A stretch of DNA of 64,000 nucleotides from Clostridium sp. 12(A) (GTDB taxonomy: Bacteria > Bacillota > Clostridia > Lachnospirales > Lachnospiraceae). The DNA is taken from contig JAGI01000002.1 of the NCBI GenBank assembly GCA_000526575.1, positions 682,001 to 746,000 on the forward strand, in the 5' to 3' direction. The notes beneath the pieces are model-generated. The model was given only the letters and a program-made list of their open reading frames with translations, was not told where the DNA came from and ran no database searches. A program made the translations under genes and the position numbers. Shown piece after piece: positions 16,376 through 25,212 of this stretch. Position 1 is the first letter of the stretch. Each line of letters opens with the position of its first letter.

Positions 16376-17569
16376 ATGAAAATTTTAGTTATCAACTGTG
16401 GAAGTTCTTCCTTAAAGTATCAGCTGATCGATATGGAGAATGAGGGAGTTTTAGCAAAAGGTTTATGTGAGAGAATCGGTATCCCTGGTTCAAAGTTAGT
16501 TCATAAGGGTGAAGGAAAAGGCGAGATGGTAATCGAAGAAGATATGCCTAACCATACCTTAGCGATTGAGCACGTTATGAATGCGTTGGTTGATCCTCAA
16601 TACGGCGTAATCAAAGATACAAGTGAAATCTCCGCAGTAGGACACAGAGTTCTCCATGCCGGAACCATCTATAGCGATTCTATCGTTGTAACAGAAGATG
16701 TAAAGAAAGTAGTACGTGACTGTTTCGATTTAGGACCTCTTCACAATCCTGCAAACTTAATGGGTATTGAAGCTTGTGAAGCTGCTATGCCAGGCGTTCC
16801 TAACGTAGCTGTATTTGATACAGCATTTGGTATGGGTATGCCAGAGAAGGCTGCTTTATATGCTATACCTACAGAATACTATGAGAAATACAGCATTCGT
16901 CGTTACGGCTTCCACGGTACAAGCCACAGCTATGTATCTAAGGAAACCTTAAAGTTCTGTGGCCTTGATGAGAACAAGGGCAAAGTAATCGTATGCCATT
17001 TGGGCAACGGTGCAAGCATCTCTGCTTCCATCGGCGGCAAATGTGTAGATACCAGCATGGGTCTTACTCCATTAGAGGGACTTATCATGGGAACCAGAAG
17101 TGGTGATATTGATCCAGCGGTTGTACAGTTTATCTGTGACAAAGAAGGAAAGACTGTTACTGAAGTAATCGATATCTTAAACAAGAAATCCGGTATCCTT
17201 GGTATGTCCGGCGGCATCTCCAGCGATTTCCGTGATGTTCAGAAAGCTCAGGCAGAAGGAAACCACCTTGCTGATACAGCAATCAGTGCTTATGTATACC
17301 GTGTAGCTAAATACATCGGTTCTTATACAGCAGCAATGAACGGTGTTGATGCAATTGCATTTACTGCAGGCGTTGGCGAAAACGACAGAGCAATCAGAGC
17401 AGAAATCTGTTCCTATTTAGGATACCTTGGTGTTGAAATTGACGACGAAGCTAACAGCAAGAGAGGATTTGATAACATGATTTCCACACCGGAATCCAAG
17501 GTTAAGGTATGTGTAATTCCTACCAACGAAGAGCTTGCAATCGCAAGAGAAACAAAAGCTCTGGTATAA
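16376..17569 (+). CDS. ackA: Acetate kinase
   Basis: A 397-residue ASKHA-fold kinase that makes ATP and acetate from acetyl phosphate. Family signatures are the N-terminal VINCGSSSLKYQLID (residues 4-18), the catalytic region VFDTAFGMGMP, RRYGFHGTSHSYVS and CHLGNGASISA, and TPLEGLIMGTRSGDIDP. The length is normal. Paired with pduL it gives the substrate-level phosphorylation route expected of a fermentative anaerobe. Codon choice (AAA, GAA, TTA, CGT) is that of a highly expressed gene. About 110 bp, containing a strong promoter, separate it from yceD. Confidence 0.98.
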   Translation: MKILVINCGSSSLKYQLIDMENEGVLAKGLCERIGIPGSKLVHKGEGKGEMVIEEDMPNHTLAIEHVMNALVDPQYGVIKDTSEISAVGHRVLHAGTIYSDSIVVTEDVKKVVRDCFDLGPLHNPANLMGIEACEAAMPGVPNVAVFDTAFGMGMPEKAALYAIPTEYYEKYSIRRYGFHGTSHSYVSKETLKFCGLDENKGKVIVCHLGNGASISASIGGKCVDTSMGLTPLEGLIMGTRSGDIDPAVVQFICDKEGKTVTEVIDILNKKSGILGMSGGISSDFRDVQKAQAEGNHLADTAISAYVYRVAKYIGSYTAAMNGVDAIAFTAGVGENDRAIRAEICSYLGYLGVEIDDEANSKRGFDNMISTPESKVKVCVIPTNEELAIARETKALV

Positions 17570-17624
17570 TCCTGGACAGGGTGGTACATCCTAGTGATGT
17601 AACATCAAATATGGAAATATTTTG

Positions 17625-17653
17625 TTGACAAATAGTGCGCATCTATGTATAAT
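17625..17653 (+). promoter_or_regulatory. Consensus sigma-A promoter of yceD-rpmF
   Basis: A perfect TTGACA at 17625-17630, a 17-bp spacer, and a perfect TATAAT at 17648-17653, 28 bp before the yceD ATG. Confidence 0.92.
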
Positions 17654-17665
17654 TACATAGGTGCG
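17638..17665 (+). promoter_or_regulatory. 28-bp dyad overlapping the -10 box of the yceD-rpmF promoter
   Basis: CGCATCTATGTA (17638-17649) and TACATAGGTGCG (17654-17665) are inverted repeats with 11 of 12 matches around TAAT. The dyad covers the -10 element and the likely start site, so it could be a repressor operator, or a hairpin at the 5' end of the transcript. Confidence 0.6.
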
Positions 17666-17680
17666 TATTAGGAGACTAAT

Positions 17681-18208
17681 ATGCTTATTAATTTAACCGA
17701 GTTGTTTACCCTGGAAGGGAAAGAGAAAACTTATACGCCAGATATCGAGATGACAGTCTATCATGGGCCAAACGGTGATTATAAAGTAGCGGCTGAGAAA
17801 CCAGTTACGCTGCGGATTATCAATCTGGGAGGCAAAAAGCTGGTAGTGGAAGGGAAAGCAGAGCTTACCCTTGTTATTCCATGTGACCGCTGCCTGGAAC
17901 CTGTTCCAATTGATTTGGATTTTGATATCATCCGTACGATTGACTTAGGTGAATCAGAGGAAGAGCGTGAAGAAGATCTCGATGAACAACCATATGTTAG
18001 TGGTTATAATCTGGATGTAGACCAGTTGGTTTGTGATGAACTCATACTGAACCTGCCTATGAAGGTTCTCTGCAGTGAAGACTGTAAGGGGATTTGTAAT
18101 AGATGTGGAACAAATCTCAATCGTGAGACTTGTGACTGCGATATTAGGCCTACAGACCCTAGAATGGCAGTCATCCAGGATATTTTTAAACAGTTTAAGG
18201 AGGTGTAA
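17681..18208 (+). CDS. yceD: YceD family protein (DUF177)
   Basis: A 175-residue conserved protein almost always encoded just before rpmF. It has a beta-rich N-terminal half, the paired cysteines CDRCLEPVP at about residues 69-77, and the C-terminal cysteine group CSEDCKGICNRCG, which could bind zinc. DUF177 proteins have been tied to 23S rRNA accumulation in bacteria and plastids; this is family knowledge, not visible here. The start ATG at 17681 follows AGGAG closely. Its stop is 2 bp from the rpmF start, so the two are co-expressed from the consensus promoter upstream. Confidence 0.92.
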   Translation: MLINLTELFTLEGKEKTYTPDIEMTVYHGPNGDYKVAAEKPVTLRIINLGGKKLVVEGKAELTLVIPCDRCLEPVPIDLDFDIIRTIDLGESEEEREEDLDEQPYVSGYNLDVDQLVCDELILNLPMKVLCSEDCKGICNRCGTNLNRETCDCDIRPTDPRMAVIQDIFKQFKEV

Positions 18209-18210
18209 CC

Positions 18211-18393
18211 ATGTCTATCTGTCCAAAGAACAAATCTTCTAAAGCTAGAAGAGACAAACGTAGAGCAAACTGGAAGATGAGCGCTCCAAACTTAGTGAAG
18301 TGCAGCAAATGCGGTGAGCTGATGATGCCTCACAGAGTTTGCAAGGCTTGCGGTTCTTACAACAAGAAAGAAATCATCAACGTTGAAGCTTAA
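18211..18393 (+). CDS. rpmF: 50S ribosomal protein L32, zinc-binding form
   Basis: A 60-residue basic ribosomal protein. The N-terminus has ICPKNKSSKARRDKRRANWK, and two CxxC pairs (CSKCGE and CKACGS) mark the zinc-containing form of L32. An ideal AAGGAGGTG site precedes the ATG. In many Firmicutes plsX follows directly, but here a terminator and about 29 kb of unrelated genes intervene before plsX. Confidence 0.97.
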   Translation: MSICPKNKSSKARRDKRRANWKMSAPNLVKCSKCGELMMPHRVCKACGSYNKKEIINVEA

Positions 18394-18409
18394 TTCAAGT
18401 TTTGTGTAA

Positions 18410-18488
18410 CCAGAAACTGCTTCATGTAGTTTCTGGACAAACATGGTGAAAAGAAGGCTGTTACCCGATAGCGGGTGACGGCTTTTTT
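18410..18488 (+). terminator. Tandem hairpins ending the yceD-rpmF operon
   Basis: The first hairpin, CCAGAAACT/AGTTTCTGG (18410-18436), has no T-run. The second, GGCTGTTACCC (18456-18466) pairing with GGGTGACGGCT (18473-18483) partly through G-T pairs, is followed by TTTTTT and is the likely intrinsic terminator. Confidence 0.8.
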
Positions 18489-18567
18489 ATTTTATAAGAA
18501 AGTTCTGCAAACGAGTCAGACTCTTTCTTGTTTGCCTATAATTATAAAAAATGAGCAAGTTTTATGT

Positions 18568-18595
18568 TTTGATAAAAAAATATCTATGCTACAAT
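18568..18595 (+). promoter_or_regulatory. Candidate promoter for the esterase-GH43 genes
   Basis: TTTGAT at 18568-18573, a 16-bp spacer and TACAAT at 18590-18595, about 40 bp before the esterase start. The -35 match is weak. Confidence 0.4.
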
Positions 18596-18636
18596 ATAGA
18601 AAAATAGTTTCATATTTTATACTTAGGGGGAAGTGT

Positions 18637-20148
18637 ATGGCACGAATTGAATTACCTGAAATCTTTCAAGATGGAATGATGCTTCAACGGGATAAGACCA
18701 TTAAAGTATGGGGGACAGTAACAGGGGCAAAACGGCTTCGCATAAGCCTTTGCAATGATATGGCGGAGGCAGAGATCCATGGAGTTACCTTTTACTGCGA
18801 GCTTTCAAAACAGAATGCTGGTGTGGGACTTACTCTGTCCATTTTTGTGGATGAGGAGGAAGCTCCGGAAGTCACCATTTCCAATATAAGCATAGGAGAT
18901 ATCTATATTGCGGCAGGCCAGTCCAACATGGAGTATTTTCTAAGATACGACGCTCACTGGAATGATGTAAAGAAGTGGGAAAGAAATGATGATATACATA
19001 TGTTCAACTGTAAGAGAATTGCATTTGAAGGACAGAAGAGGGAGCTGCCAGATTCCGGGAGCTGGTTTTTAGAGCATGATTTTCAGTGGGAGACCTTTTC
19101 TGCACCGGGATATTCCTTTGCCAGATCTTTGCAGCCGGTCATTGGCGTTCCAGTGGGTGTTATTGGCTGTAACTGGGGCGGGACACCTGCCTGTGCCTGG
19201 ATGGACTGGTCCTGTTTTGATGAAGAACCGTTACATGTTTTTAAAGAAGAGTATCAACAGGCCTTATCTTCTATGCCAGAAGAAGAGATAAAGAATAAGA
19301 GCATGGAGGGCTGGGCATTTGAAGACTCTTATGAGCATCAGATTGACTGGAGAGCCATGATGTATGGCATGAATGAAGAGGATCAGAAAGAATGGATGGA
19401 AAGAAATGCAGGTGATCCCGCAGTTCCTCTTGGACCATACCATCATTATCGCCCATCAGGCCTTTATGAGACCATGCTCAAAAAGCTTGCACCTTTTCCA
19501 GTAAAAGGAGTTCTCTGGTATCAGGGAGAATCCGATGCAGGTCATGCAGACATATACGATAAGACCTTTGAAACAATGATCCGCTGCTGGAGAAAGCTTT
19601 GGAAGGATGAGTTGCCATTTCTTTTTGTTCAGCTGGCTCCATTTGGCTGGTGGCTTGGAAATGATGGCAACGGCTACCCAGCTGTCAGGGAACGGCAGGA
19701 ACTGGTCTCCAAGCTTGTTCAAGGTGCTTACATGATTTCTATCATGGACCTGGGCATGTACGAGGATATCCATCCTAAGGAGAAGATTGAAGTTGGGGAA
19801 AGGCTTGCCCTTCTGGCACGTGGAAAAATATATGGGGAAGACATTCTTTGTGAATCTCCGGAGTTTATAAAGGCTGAGAGAATAGAGAATAAGCTCATTC
19901 TTCATTTCTCAGATACAGGTAAGAGTCTCACCCTCAAAGGAGAAGAAATTAAAAGCCTGAAGATTTGGCAAGGGAAACAGATAAAAGAAATAGAAACTTT
20001 TAGTATTGATACAAGCGTTACACTTACCTTTGAATCCTTATCAGAGGATCCCATAGAGATTCAGTTTGCAAAAGAGGGATATTGCGAGGTGAACCTGTTT
20101 AATGAGGCTTTACTTCCTGTAAAACCGTTTTCTGTGGTGTGCTTATAG
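18637..20148 (+). CDS. SGNH-type carbohydrate acetylesterase (sialate O-acetylesterase family)
   Basis: A 503-residue protein. The nucleophile motif AAGQSNMEY places Ser96, and the second half has GVLWYQGESDA and, near the end of the catalytic domain, MYEDIHPKEKIEVGERLA, where Asp and His complete the triad. It lacks a signal peptide, so it should deacetylate oligosaccharides inside the cell. The next gene is a GH43 enzyme and an ABC sugar importer lies beyond, so the substrate is probably acetylated xylo- or arabino-oligosaccharide rather than sialic acid. The ATG at 18637 has AGGGGGA upstream; the open frame further upstream has no family similarity. Confidence 0.88.
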   Translation: MARIELPEIFQDGMMLQRDKTIKVWGTVTGAKRLRISLCNDMAEAEIHGVTFYCELSKQNAGVGLTLSIFVDEEEAPEVTISNISIGDIYIAAGQSNMEYFLRYDAHWNDVKKWERNDDIHMFNCKRIAFEGQKRELPDSGSWFLEHDFQWETFSAPGYSFARSLQPVIGVPVGVIGCNWGGTPACAWMDWSCFDEEPLHVFKEEYQQALSSMPEEEIKNKSMEGWAFEDSYEHQIDWRAMMYGMNEEDQKEWMERNAGDPAVPLGPYHHYRPSGLYETMLKKLAPFPVKGVLWYQGESDAGHADIYDKTFETMIRCWRKLWKDELPFLFVQLAPFGWWLGNDGNGYPAVRERQELVSKLVQGAYMISIMDLGMYEDIHPKEKIEVGERLALLARGKIYGEDILCESPEFIKAERIENKLILHFSDTGKSLTLKGEEIKSLKIWQGKQIKEIETFSIDTSVTLTFESLSEDPIEIQFAKEGYCEVNLFNEALLPVKPFSVVCL

Positions 20149-20176
20149 GAATGGTATTCAAAGAGAGGTGATAAAG

Positions 20177-21703
20177 ATGATAACGATTACAAATCCCATT
20201 CAAAAGGGGTTTTACCCGGACCCTTCCATATGCCGGGTGGAGGAAGAGTTTTATATGGTTCATTCCACCTTTGCATATGCGCCTGGAATACCGGTTTTTA
20301 AAAGCAATAATTTAAGAGATTGGGAACAGATCGGCCATGTGCTGGAACGGGAGGAGCAGCTTTGCTTGAATGGAGCTAAAGTCTCCCAGGGGATTTATGC
20401 GCCTACCATACGGTATTTTAATGGATTGTTTTATGTGATTACTACCAATGTGTCTGGCGGGGGGAATTTCTATGTCACAGCAGAGACAGCAAATGGGCCG
20501 TGGTCGGATCCTATATACTTGGAAAATGCCCCTGGCATTGACCCCAGTTTGTTTTTTGATGATGAAACCTGCTATTATGTAGGACAGAGAGCAAAAGAGA
20601 ACGAGGCTTATTATGGAGACTGTGAGATATGGATTCAAGAGCTTGATTTAAGGGAAGGAAAGCTCCTGGGGAAACCAGTAAGTGTTTTTGATGGAAGTAT
20701 GAAACACACTATCTGGGCGGAAGGGCCTCATGTATATCGCAAGGATGATTTTTATTATCTGATGCTGGCAGAGGGAGGAACGGCCTTCCATCACAGCGTA
20801 GCAGTTGCCAGAAGCCGGTCTGTCTTTGGTCCTTATGAATCATGTCCTCATAATCCGATTCTCACTCACCGTCATCTGGGCCATGGTTACCCCATACAAA
20901 ATATTGGTCATGGGGATTTGGTGGAGAGCCCAAGCGGGGATTGGTTTATGGTCATGTTGGGAACGAGGCCGAAGAATGGATGTGCGGAGCTTGGCAGGGA
21001 AACATTTTTAGCAAAAGTAGAATGGGAAGAAGATTGGCCCGTTGTAAACCCAATGGTGGGAACGGTCATGGAGCAGCAAAAGATGAAGTTCTTACCTGGT
21101 TGTGACAGAGCAAAGCCGGCTGCAAGGGGGGATATCCTATGGACATCTCCTCTTAATATGAGGTGTCTTGGTTTAAGGGGAAATCCAGACATGCTGCCCC
21201 TTAAGATAGAACAGGGAAAGCTTTATCTTCCTTTTAAGACTGTAACTATTGAGGATCTGTCGGTTCCCTCCTTTATCTGTACAAGACTTCTGTCCCGCAG
21301 CTTTGAAGCCTGGGTGGAGATAGATGCGGATTTGATGGAAGGAGAAGAGGCCGGGCTCATTTATTTCTATGATGAGAATCATTATGTAAAAGCAGTCATA
21401 AAGAACCGGGCTGGAAGCTTAGAAGCAGTTATGATAAAACGAACCGGAGATGAAGTGTCGGAGTGGGGGAACCCTGTTATATCCGGCAGTCTGCATACCA
21501 TATACCTAAAGGGGGAAGACCAGCGGCTCCTCGGGGAAGCAGACCAGACGGTCCTTGTCGATTCCCTGGAGTTAAAAGAGCTTTGCTCGGAGATGGCAGG
21601 AGGTTTTACCGGGTGCACCATTGGAGTCTATGCAGCATCGGAGCGGGGAGAATCGGAGCGTATGGCATCATTTGGCACTCTTTATCTTGACTTTATGGAT
21701 TAG
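20177..21703 (+). CDS. Glycoside hydrolase family 43 (beta-xylosidase/arabinofuranosidase type)
   Basis: A 508-residue cytoplasmic enzyme. The five-blade propeller starts with GFYPDPSICR, where Asp15 would be the general base; GIDPSLFFDDET near residue 120 holds the pKa-modulating Asp, and WAEGPHVY near 181-188 holds the catalytic Glu. The last 200 residues resemble the beta-sandwich (GH43_C2) found in intracellular beta-xylosidases. The ATG at 20177 follows AGAGGTG with 6-nt spacing. It lies 28 bp after the acetylesterase and should trim side chains or xylose units from imported oligosaccharides. Its last 4 bp overlap the convergent regulator gene. Confidence 0.92.
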   Translation: MITITNPIQKGFYPDPSICRVEEEFYMVHSTFAYAPGIPVFKSNNLRDWEQIGHVLEREEQLCLNGAKVSQGIYAPTIRYFNGLFYVITTNVSGGGNFYVTAETANGPWSDPIYLENAPGIDPSLFFDDETCYYVGQRAKENEAYYGDCEIWIQELDLREGKLLGKPVSVFDGSMKHTIWAEGPHVYRKDDFYYLMLAEGGTAFHHSVAVARSRSVFGPYESCPHNPILTHRHLGHGYPIQNIGHGDLVESPSGDWFMVMLGTRPKNGCAELGRETFLAKVEWEEDWPVVNPMVGTVMEQQKMKFLPGCDRAKPAARGDILWTSPLNMRCLGLRGNPDMLPLKIEQGKLYLPFKTVTIEDLSVPSFICTRLLSRSFEAWVEIDADLMEGEEAGLIYFYDENHYVKAVIKNRAGSLEAVMIKRTGDEVSEWGNPVISGSLHTIYLKGEDQRLLGEADQTVLVDSLELKELCSEMAGGFTGCTIGVYAASERGESERMASFGTLYLDFMD

Positions 21704-22560
21704 CTGTCGTTGTACATACGGCGAAATTCCGTAGGAGTACAGGATTTTACGATTTTAAACATACGGATAAAAGCGGATGGACTTGAAAAGCCGGAACGAA
21801 GAGCAACCTCAGTAATGGAAAGCTGGGGATTGATTAGCAGCGTTTCGGCAGTGGCTATCCGCTTTTTATTTACGTATTTGTAAAAGGATATGTTTGCAAA
21901 TTGCTTAAATAAGCGTGCAAAATGGTATTTACTGAATCCAACCAGTGAGGCCACCTCCTCCAGTGACAAATCCTCTGTACAATGGCAGCTGATATAATTG
22001 CAAATAAAAATAAATTTTTCTGTGTATTTCTTCTGTTTGATATTATCTGAATCCAGAAGGCTTACCTGCTCTGTGTGATTTCGTCCGATAAGGGCGAACA
22101 TGTCTAAGAGGGCAGAGTAGATCTTTGTCTCTGTTAATGGGATGTCTTTTTTGTATTCTTCTGTAATCTCCAGCATGTAGTTATAAAGTTTGTCGTGAAT
22201 GGTAGGGAATGCCTGTGGAGTGATGATTAAGGTCGGACTTAGGAGTGTAAGAATGGATTCTAGTTCTTTGATTGCGTTAAACATGGGAAGCTCTGCCTGG
22301 AAGATAATTCTTCGTCCTGTCTTAGGTGCTTTCAGGGAATGGATGACGCCAGGACATATTAAGATGATCTCCCCAGGCCTTATTTCGAAGGTATGAGTGT
22401 CACAGACAACAGAATAGTTGTTCTTAATTGGCATAATGATCTCCAGGGGAGTATGCCAGTGGGCGGGGTAGTTTTCTGCCTCAGTGTTGTCATAGAGGCG
22501 AACATTTGTGTATTCCTTGTAATTAACCGTTTCGTGAATTCCTCTCAGATTTTCTATCAT
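21700..22560 (-). CDS. AraC-family transcriptional regulator (cupin plus HTH)
   Basis: A 286-residue regulator. The N-terminal half is a cupin-like sensor (HWHTPLEIIMPIKNNYSV and IRPGEIILICPGVIHSL), and the C-terminal half has two helix-turn-helix motifs, LSLEEVASLVGFSKYHFARLFKQ and LSITEVALRSGFSSPSAFIRMFK. It is transcribed away from the sugar ABC transporter operon and towards the GH43 gene, so it most likely senses an imported sugar and controls the transporter from the 318-bp divergent gap. The inducer is not known. Confidence 0.93.
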   Translation of the reverse strand: MIENLRGIHETVNYKEYTNVRLYDNTEAENYPAHWHTPLEIIMPIKNNYSVVCDTHTFEIRPGEIILICPGVIHSLKAPKTGRRIIFQAELPMFNAIKELESILTLLSPTLIITPQAFPTIHDKLYNYMLEITEEYKKDIPLTETKIYSALLDMFALIGRNHTEQVSLLDSDNIKQKKYTEKFIFICNYISCHCTEDLSLEEVASLVGFSKYHFARLFKQFANISFYKYVNKKRIATAETLLINPQLSITEVALRSGFSSPSAFIRMFKIVKSCTPTEFRRMYNDS

Positions 22561-22877
22561 TTTCCGGCTCCTTATAAATCAGCAATAAATAATTGCTTGT
22601 TGTAATAAAATTATTATAGGATGCATATGTGAAAATTACAATAATAAAAGGAAAATTGTAACAGCAAATAATCGTTATATTGTGAAAAAGCATAAAAAAA
22701 TCCATTCGTAAGCCTTCATACTGTATATAATATGAAAAAATAAAAAGTGCGAATAATGGATGATAGCAATAATTGATAATCTGGAGGCAATAATTTTAAA
22801 GAAATCACTGATGAATTCTGTTAAAGTTAAAACATCAAGTAAATATGAAAAAAATGTGAGTCATGGAGGAGAAAGGT
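22561..22877. promoter_or_regulatory. Divergent control region between AraC regulator and sugar ABC transporter
   Basis: This AT-rich gap of 317 bp has no credible gene. A TATAAT box at 22726-22731 faces the transporter but has no good -35 box 17 bp before it, which suits an activator-dependent promoter. The ribosome-binding site GGAGGAGAAAGG precedes the binding-protein start. No clear inverted or direct repeats for the regulator were recognised by eye. Confidence 0.5.
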
Positions 22878-24236
22878 ATGATCAAAAGATTCATTTCAGG
22901 TTTCTTAGCTGCAGGATTGGTTATCGGATCACTTTCTGGTTGTGGGGTTTCAACCGATACAGGGGCTACCCAGGCGGCAGGCGGTTCCACAGAAAGCGGA
23001 GCAGAGGCAGTGAAAGCTACCGGTACAGAAGAACAGATCACTTGGATGTTCTGGGATAATCTGGATGCAACAGAAGATCTTATCAGTAAGGGGTACAAGC
23101 AGGTCATTGACCGCTTCAACGAGCAGTATAAGGGGAAATACTACTGTAATGTTGTTACAACCAATCTGGATGATTACTATACCAAGCTGAATGCTTTGGT
23201 TGCAGCAGGGAATACACCTGATGTATTTATCTGTGATCCAGGACCAAACCTTAACCAGTATGTGGATGTAGGAGTAGCAGCAGATTTAACAGATATTCTG
23301 AAAAACAAAGAATCTGAATGGTATAAGACATTTAACGATGGTATTTTCGAGCGTATTACATATGACGGAAAGATTATGGCGGTTCCTACAAACTTTGCCG
23401 CAGCCTGTGTATTTTATAATACAGAGATCTTTGAAAAGGCAGGAGTTGAGGTACCAAAGGACTATACTGATTTAATCGAAGCTTGTAAGAAGATTAAAGA
23501 AGCAGGCTACACACCAATTTCCTGTTCCGCAGGTACTTCCTGGTGTTTATCCATGATTGCTGGATATCTTTGTGATAGAGAAGGCGGTCCGGATAATCTG
23601 ATTGCTGTCAATGAAGGTAAGCTTGATTGGACAAATAAAAGCTTTATCGATGCAGGAACGAAGTTAAAAGAGCTGTCCCAGTATTTCCAGGACTCTGCTG
23701 CTGGAGATTCCAATGATCAGGCAACTGCTAACTTCTACAATGGAGAAGCAGCAATGCTGGTACAGGGATCCTGGGCTATTGCTCAGATCAATGGCAACAA
23801 TCCTGAGTTTGAAAAAAAATGTGGTATCTTCCAGTTCCCAGCTATTGAAGGCGGAGCAAATCCTAACCGTATGATTGTTAAGACGGATAACCTGGTTATG
23901 AGTTCATCTACAAAGCATCAGGAAGCTTCCCTTGCTTTGTTGAAGATGTTTACAGATGATACTGCACAGAGATACACGGCTGAAGTAGCAGGTAAGATTC
24001 CTGTAACTTCTGTAAAGATCGATTTTGATAAAGCACCAAAGCAGTTTGCCTATATCAGTGATATAATGAAGAATGTTACTGGAACCTTAGGCTTTTACAA
24101 TGAATCTTTAGCTAGCGTTGAAGCAGGAGATTTCTTTGATAATGCAATGGTAGATATCTATCTTGGTAATGCAACTCCAGAAGAAGCATTCCAAAAGGTT
24201 CAGGATTTTTATAATAAAAATGTTTGGAAGAAATAA
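22878..24236 (+). CDS. Sugar ABC transporter substrate-binding lipoprotein (family 1)
   Basis: A 452-residue lipoprotein. The signal peptide MIKRFISGFLAAGLVIGSLSGC ends in the lipobox LSGC with the lipidated cysteine at residue 22, followed by a Ser/Thr/Ala-rich linker. The mature part is a family 1 (MalE-like) extracellular binding protein, with NTPDVFICDP, MAVPTNFAAACVFYNTEIF and GEAAMLVQGSWAIAQING. It should bind oligosaccharides outside the membrane and hand them to the two permeases that follow. No ATPase gene is in the locus, which is normal because such importers often share an MsmK-type ATPase. The ATG at 22878 is chosen for spacing. Confidence 0.93.
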   Translation: MIKRFISGFLAAGLVIGSLSGCGVSTDTGATQAAGGSTESGAEAVKATGTEEQITWMFWDNLDATEDLISKGYKQVIDRFNEQYKGKYYCNVVTTNLDDYYTKLNALVAAGNTPDVFICDPGPNLNQYVDVGVAADLTDILKNKESEWYKTFNDGIFERITYDGKIMAVPTNFAAACVFYNTEIFEKAGVEVPKDYTDLIEACKKIKEAGYTPISCSAGTSWCLSMIAGYLCDREGGPDNLIAVNEGKLDWTNKSFIDAGTKLKELSQYFQDSAAGDSNDQATANFYNGEAAMLVQGSWAIAQINGNNPEFEKKCGIFQFPAIEGGANPNRMIVKTDNLVMSSSTKHQEASLALLKMFTDDTAQRYTAEVAGKIPVTSVKIDFDKAPKQFAYISDIMKNVTGTLGFYNESLASVEAGDFFDNAMVDIYLGNATPEEAFQKVQDFYNKNVWKK

Positions 24237-24250
24237 ATCATAGGATATTA

Positions 24251-24287
24251 GAAGGTATACGGTGCAGAAATACATTCGTATACCTTC
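24251..24287 (+). repeat. Perfect 11-bp intercistronic hairpin
   Basis: GAAGGTATACG (24251-24261) and CGTATACCTTC (24277-24287) pair perfectly around a 15-nt loop, with no T-run. A structure like this after a binding-protein gene can protect the upstream message from 3' exonucleases. Confidence 0.75.
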
Positions 24288-24311
24288 GCTTTGAAAGGAA
24301 AGGGATATTAC

Positions 24312-25199
24312 ATGAACAAGTTATTGGAAGATAAAAAAGCAGCAGTTATATTTCTTGCACCGGCATTCCTTTTGTTTACACTGATTTTATTTGTTCCAAT
24401 CATTCAGGTGATCTATTATTCTCTTTGTAATTATACGGGGCTTACGAAACCAGATTTCGTGGGACTAAAGAATTATATAGATCTGTTCACCAGTGATGAA
24501 ACAATGAAAACCGCTTTGAAAAACTCCATATTCTTTATGGTTTTTTCTGGCATCACGCAACAGGTAATAGGGTTATTTCTTGCTGTCATATTAACAAATC
24601 TGAAATGGGGAAGAAACCTTTTTAAAAATATCTATTATCTTCCTTGCGTACTGTCTTCCGCAGCGCTTGGGCTTTTGTGGGCATTTTTATTTAATCCTAA
24701 GATAGGATTAAACCAACTCTTAGGTATGATTGGGGTTCAGGGACCAAACTGGTTGTTTGCTACCAAAGGACTGATTCCACTTCCTATGTGGGTCATTGGG
24801 TTTGTAGCACTCTGGCAGTATGTAGGGCAGACAATGATGCTTTATATGGCGCAGATCAGTGGAATATCAAGAGATATTTACGAAGCTTCCTATATTGACG
24901 GAGCATCGAAATCCCGAGCTTTCATGCATATTACGCTTCCTCTTATCCGGCCTATGTTAGTTACCACCCTTTCTTTAAATTGCATTGGTTCCTTGAAATT
25001 TTTTGACTTGGTTTACAACATGACACAAGGTGGCCCGAACCATACAACAGAGGTTTTGGCATCTCATTTGTATACCCAGGGATTTAAATTTTTTAAATAC
25101 GGATATGCCAGTTCGATTTCCATTGTCTTACTGATCTTATGTATGGTCATGACAGTTGTAATCAGCAAGTGCATAAAAGTTGAAACTTATGAGGCTTAA
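24312..25199 (+). CDS. Sugar ABC transporter permease, MalF type
   Basis: A 295-residue inner-membrane permease with about six membrane segments. The cytoplasmic EAA loop is EASYIDGASKSRAFMHITLPLIRPM at about residues 194-218, the contact for the ATPase. The N-terminus starts AVIFLAPAFLLFTLILFVPI, typical of the CUT1 oligosaccharide family. The ATG at 24312 with GAAAGGAAAGGG upstream is preferred over the in-frame TTG at 24291. It follows the binding-protein gene after the intercistronic hairpin and should pair with the next permease. Confidence 0.93.
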   Translation: MNKLLEDKKAAVIFLAPAFLLFTLILFVPIIQVIYYSLCNYTGLTKPDFVGLKNYIDLFTSDETMKTALKNSIFFMVFSGITQQVIGLFLAVILTNLKWGRNLFKNIYYLPCVLSSAALGLLWAFLFNPKIGLNQLLGMIGVQGPNWLFATKGLIPLPMWVIGFVALWQYVGQTMMLYMAQISGISRDIYEASYIDGASKSRAFMHITLPLIRPMLVTTLSLNCIGSLKFFDLVYNMTQGGPNHTTEVLASHLYTQGFKFFKYGYASSISIVLLILCMVMTVVISKCIKVETYEA

Positions 25200-25212
25200 G
25201 GGAGGTGGCAGA

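Noticed and set aside
18475-18636. N-terminal extension of the acetylesterase
   Set aside because: It starts within the rpmF terminator, while the internal ATG at 18637 has a strong ribosome-binding site and begins where the family does.
22760-23059. Frame overlapping the sugar-binding lipoprotein start
   Set aside because: It overlaps the signal peptide region in another frame, and its start has no ribosome-binding site.
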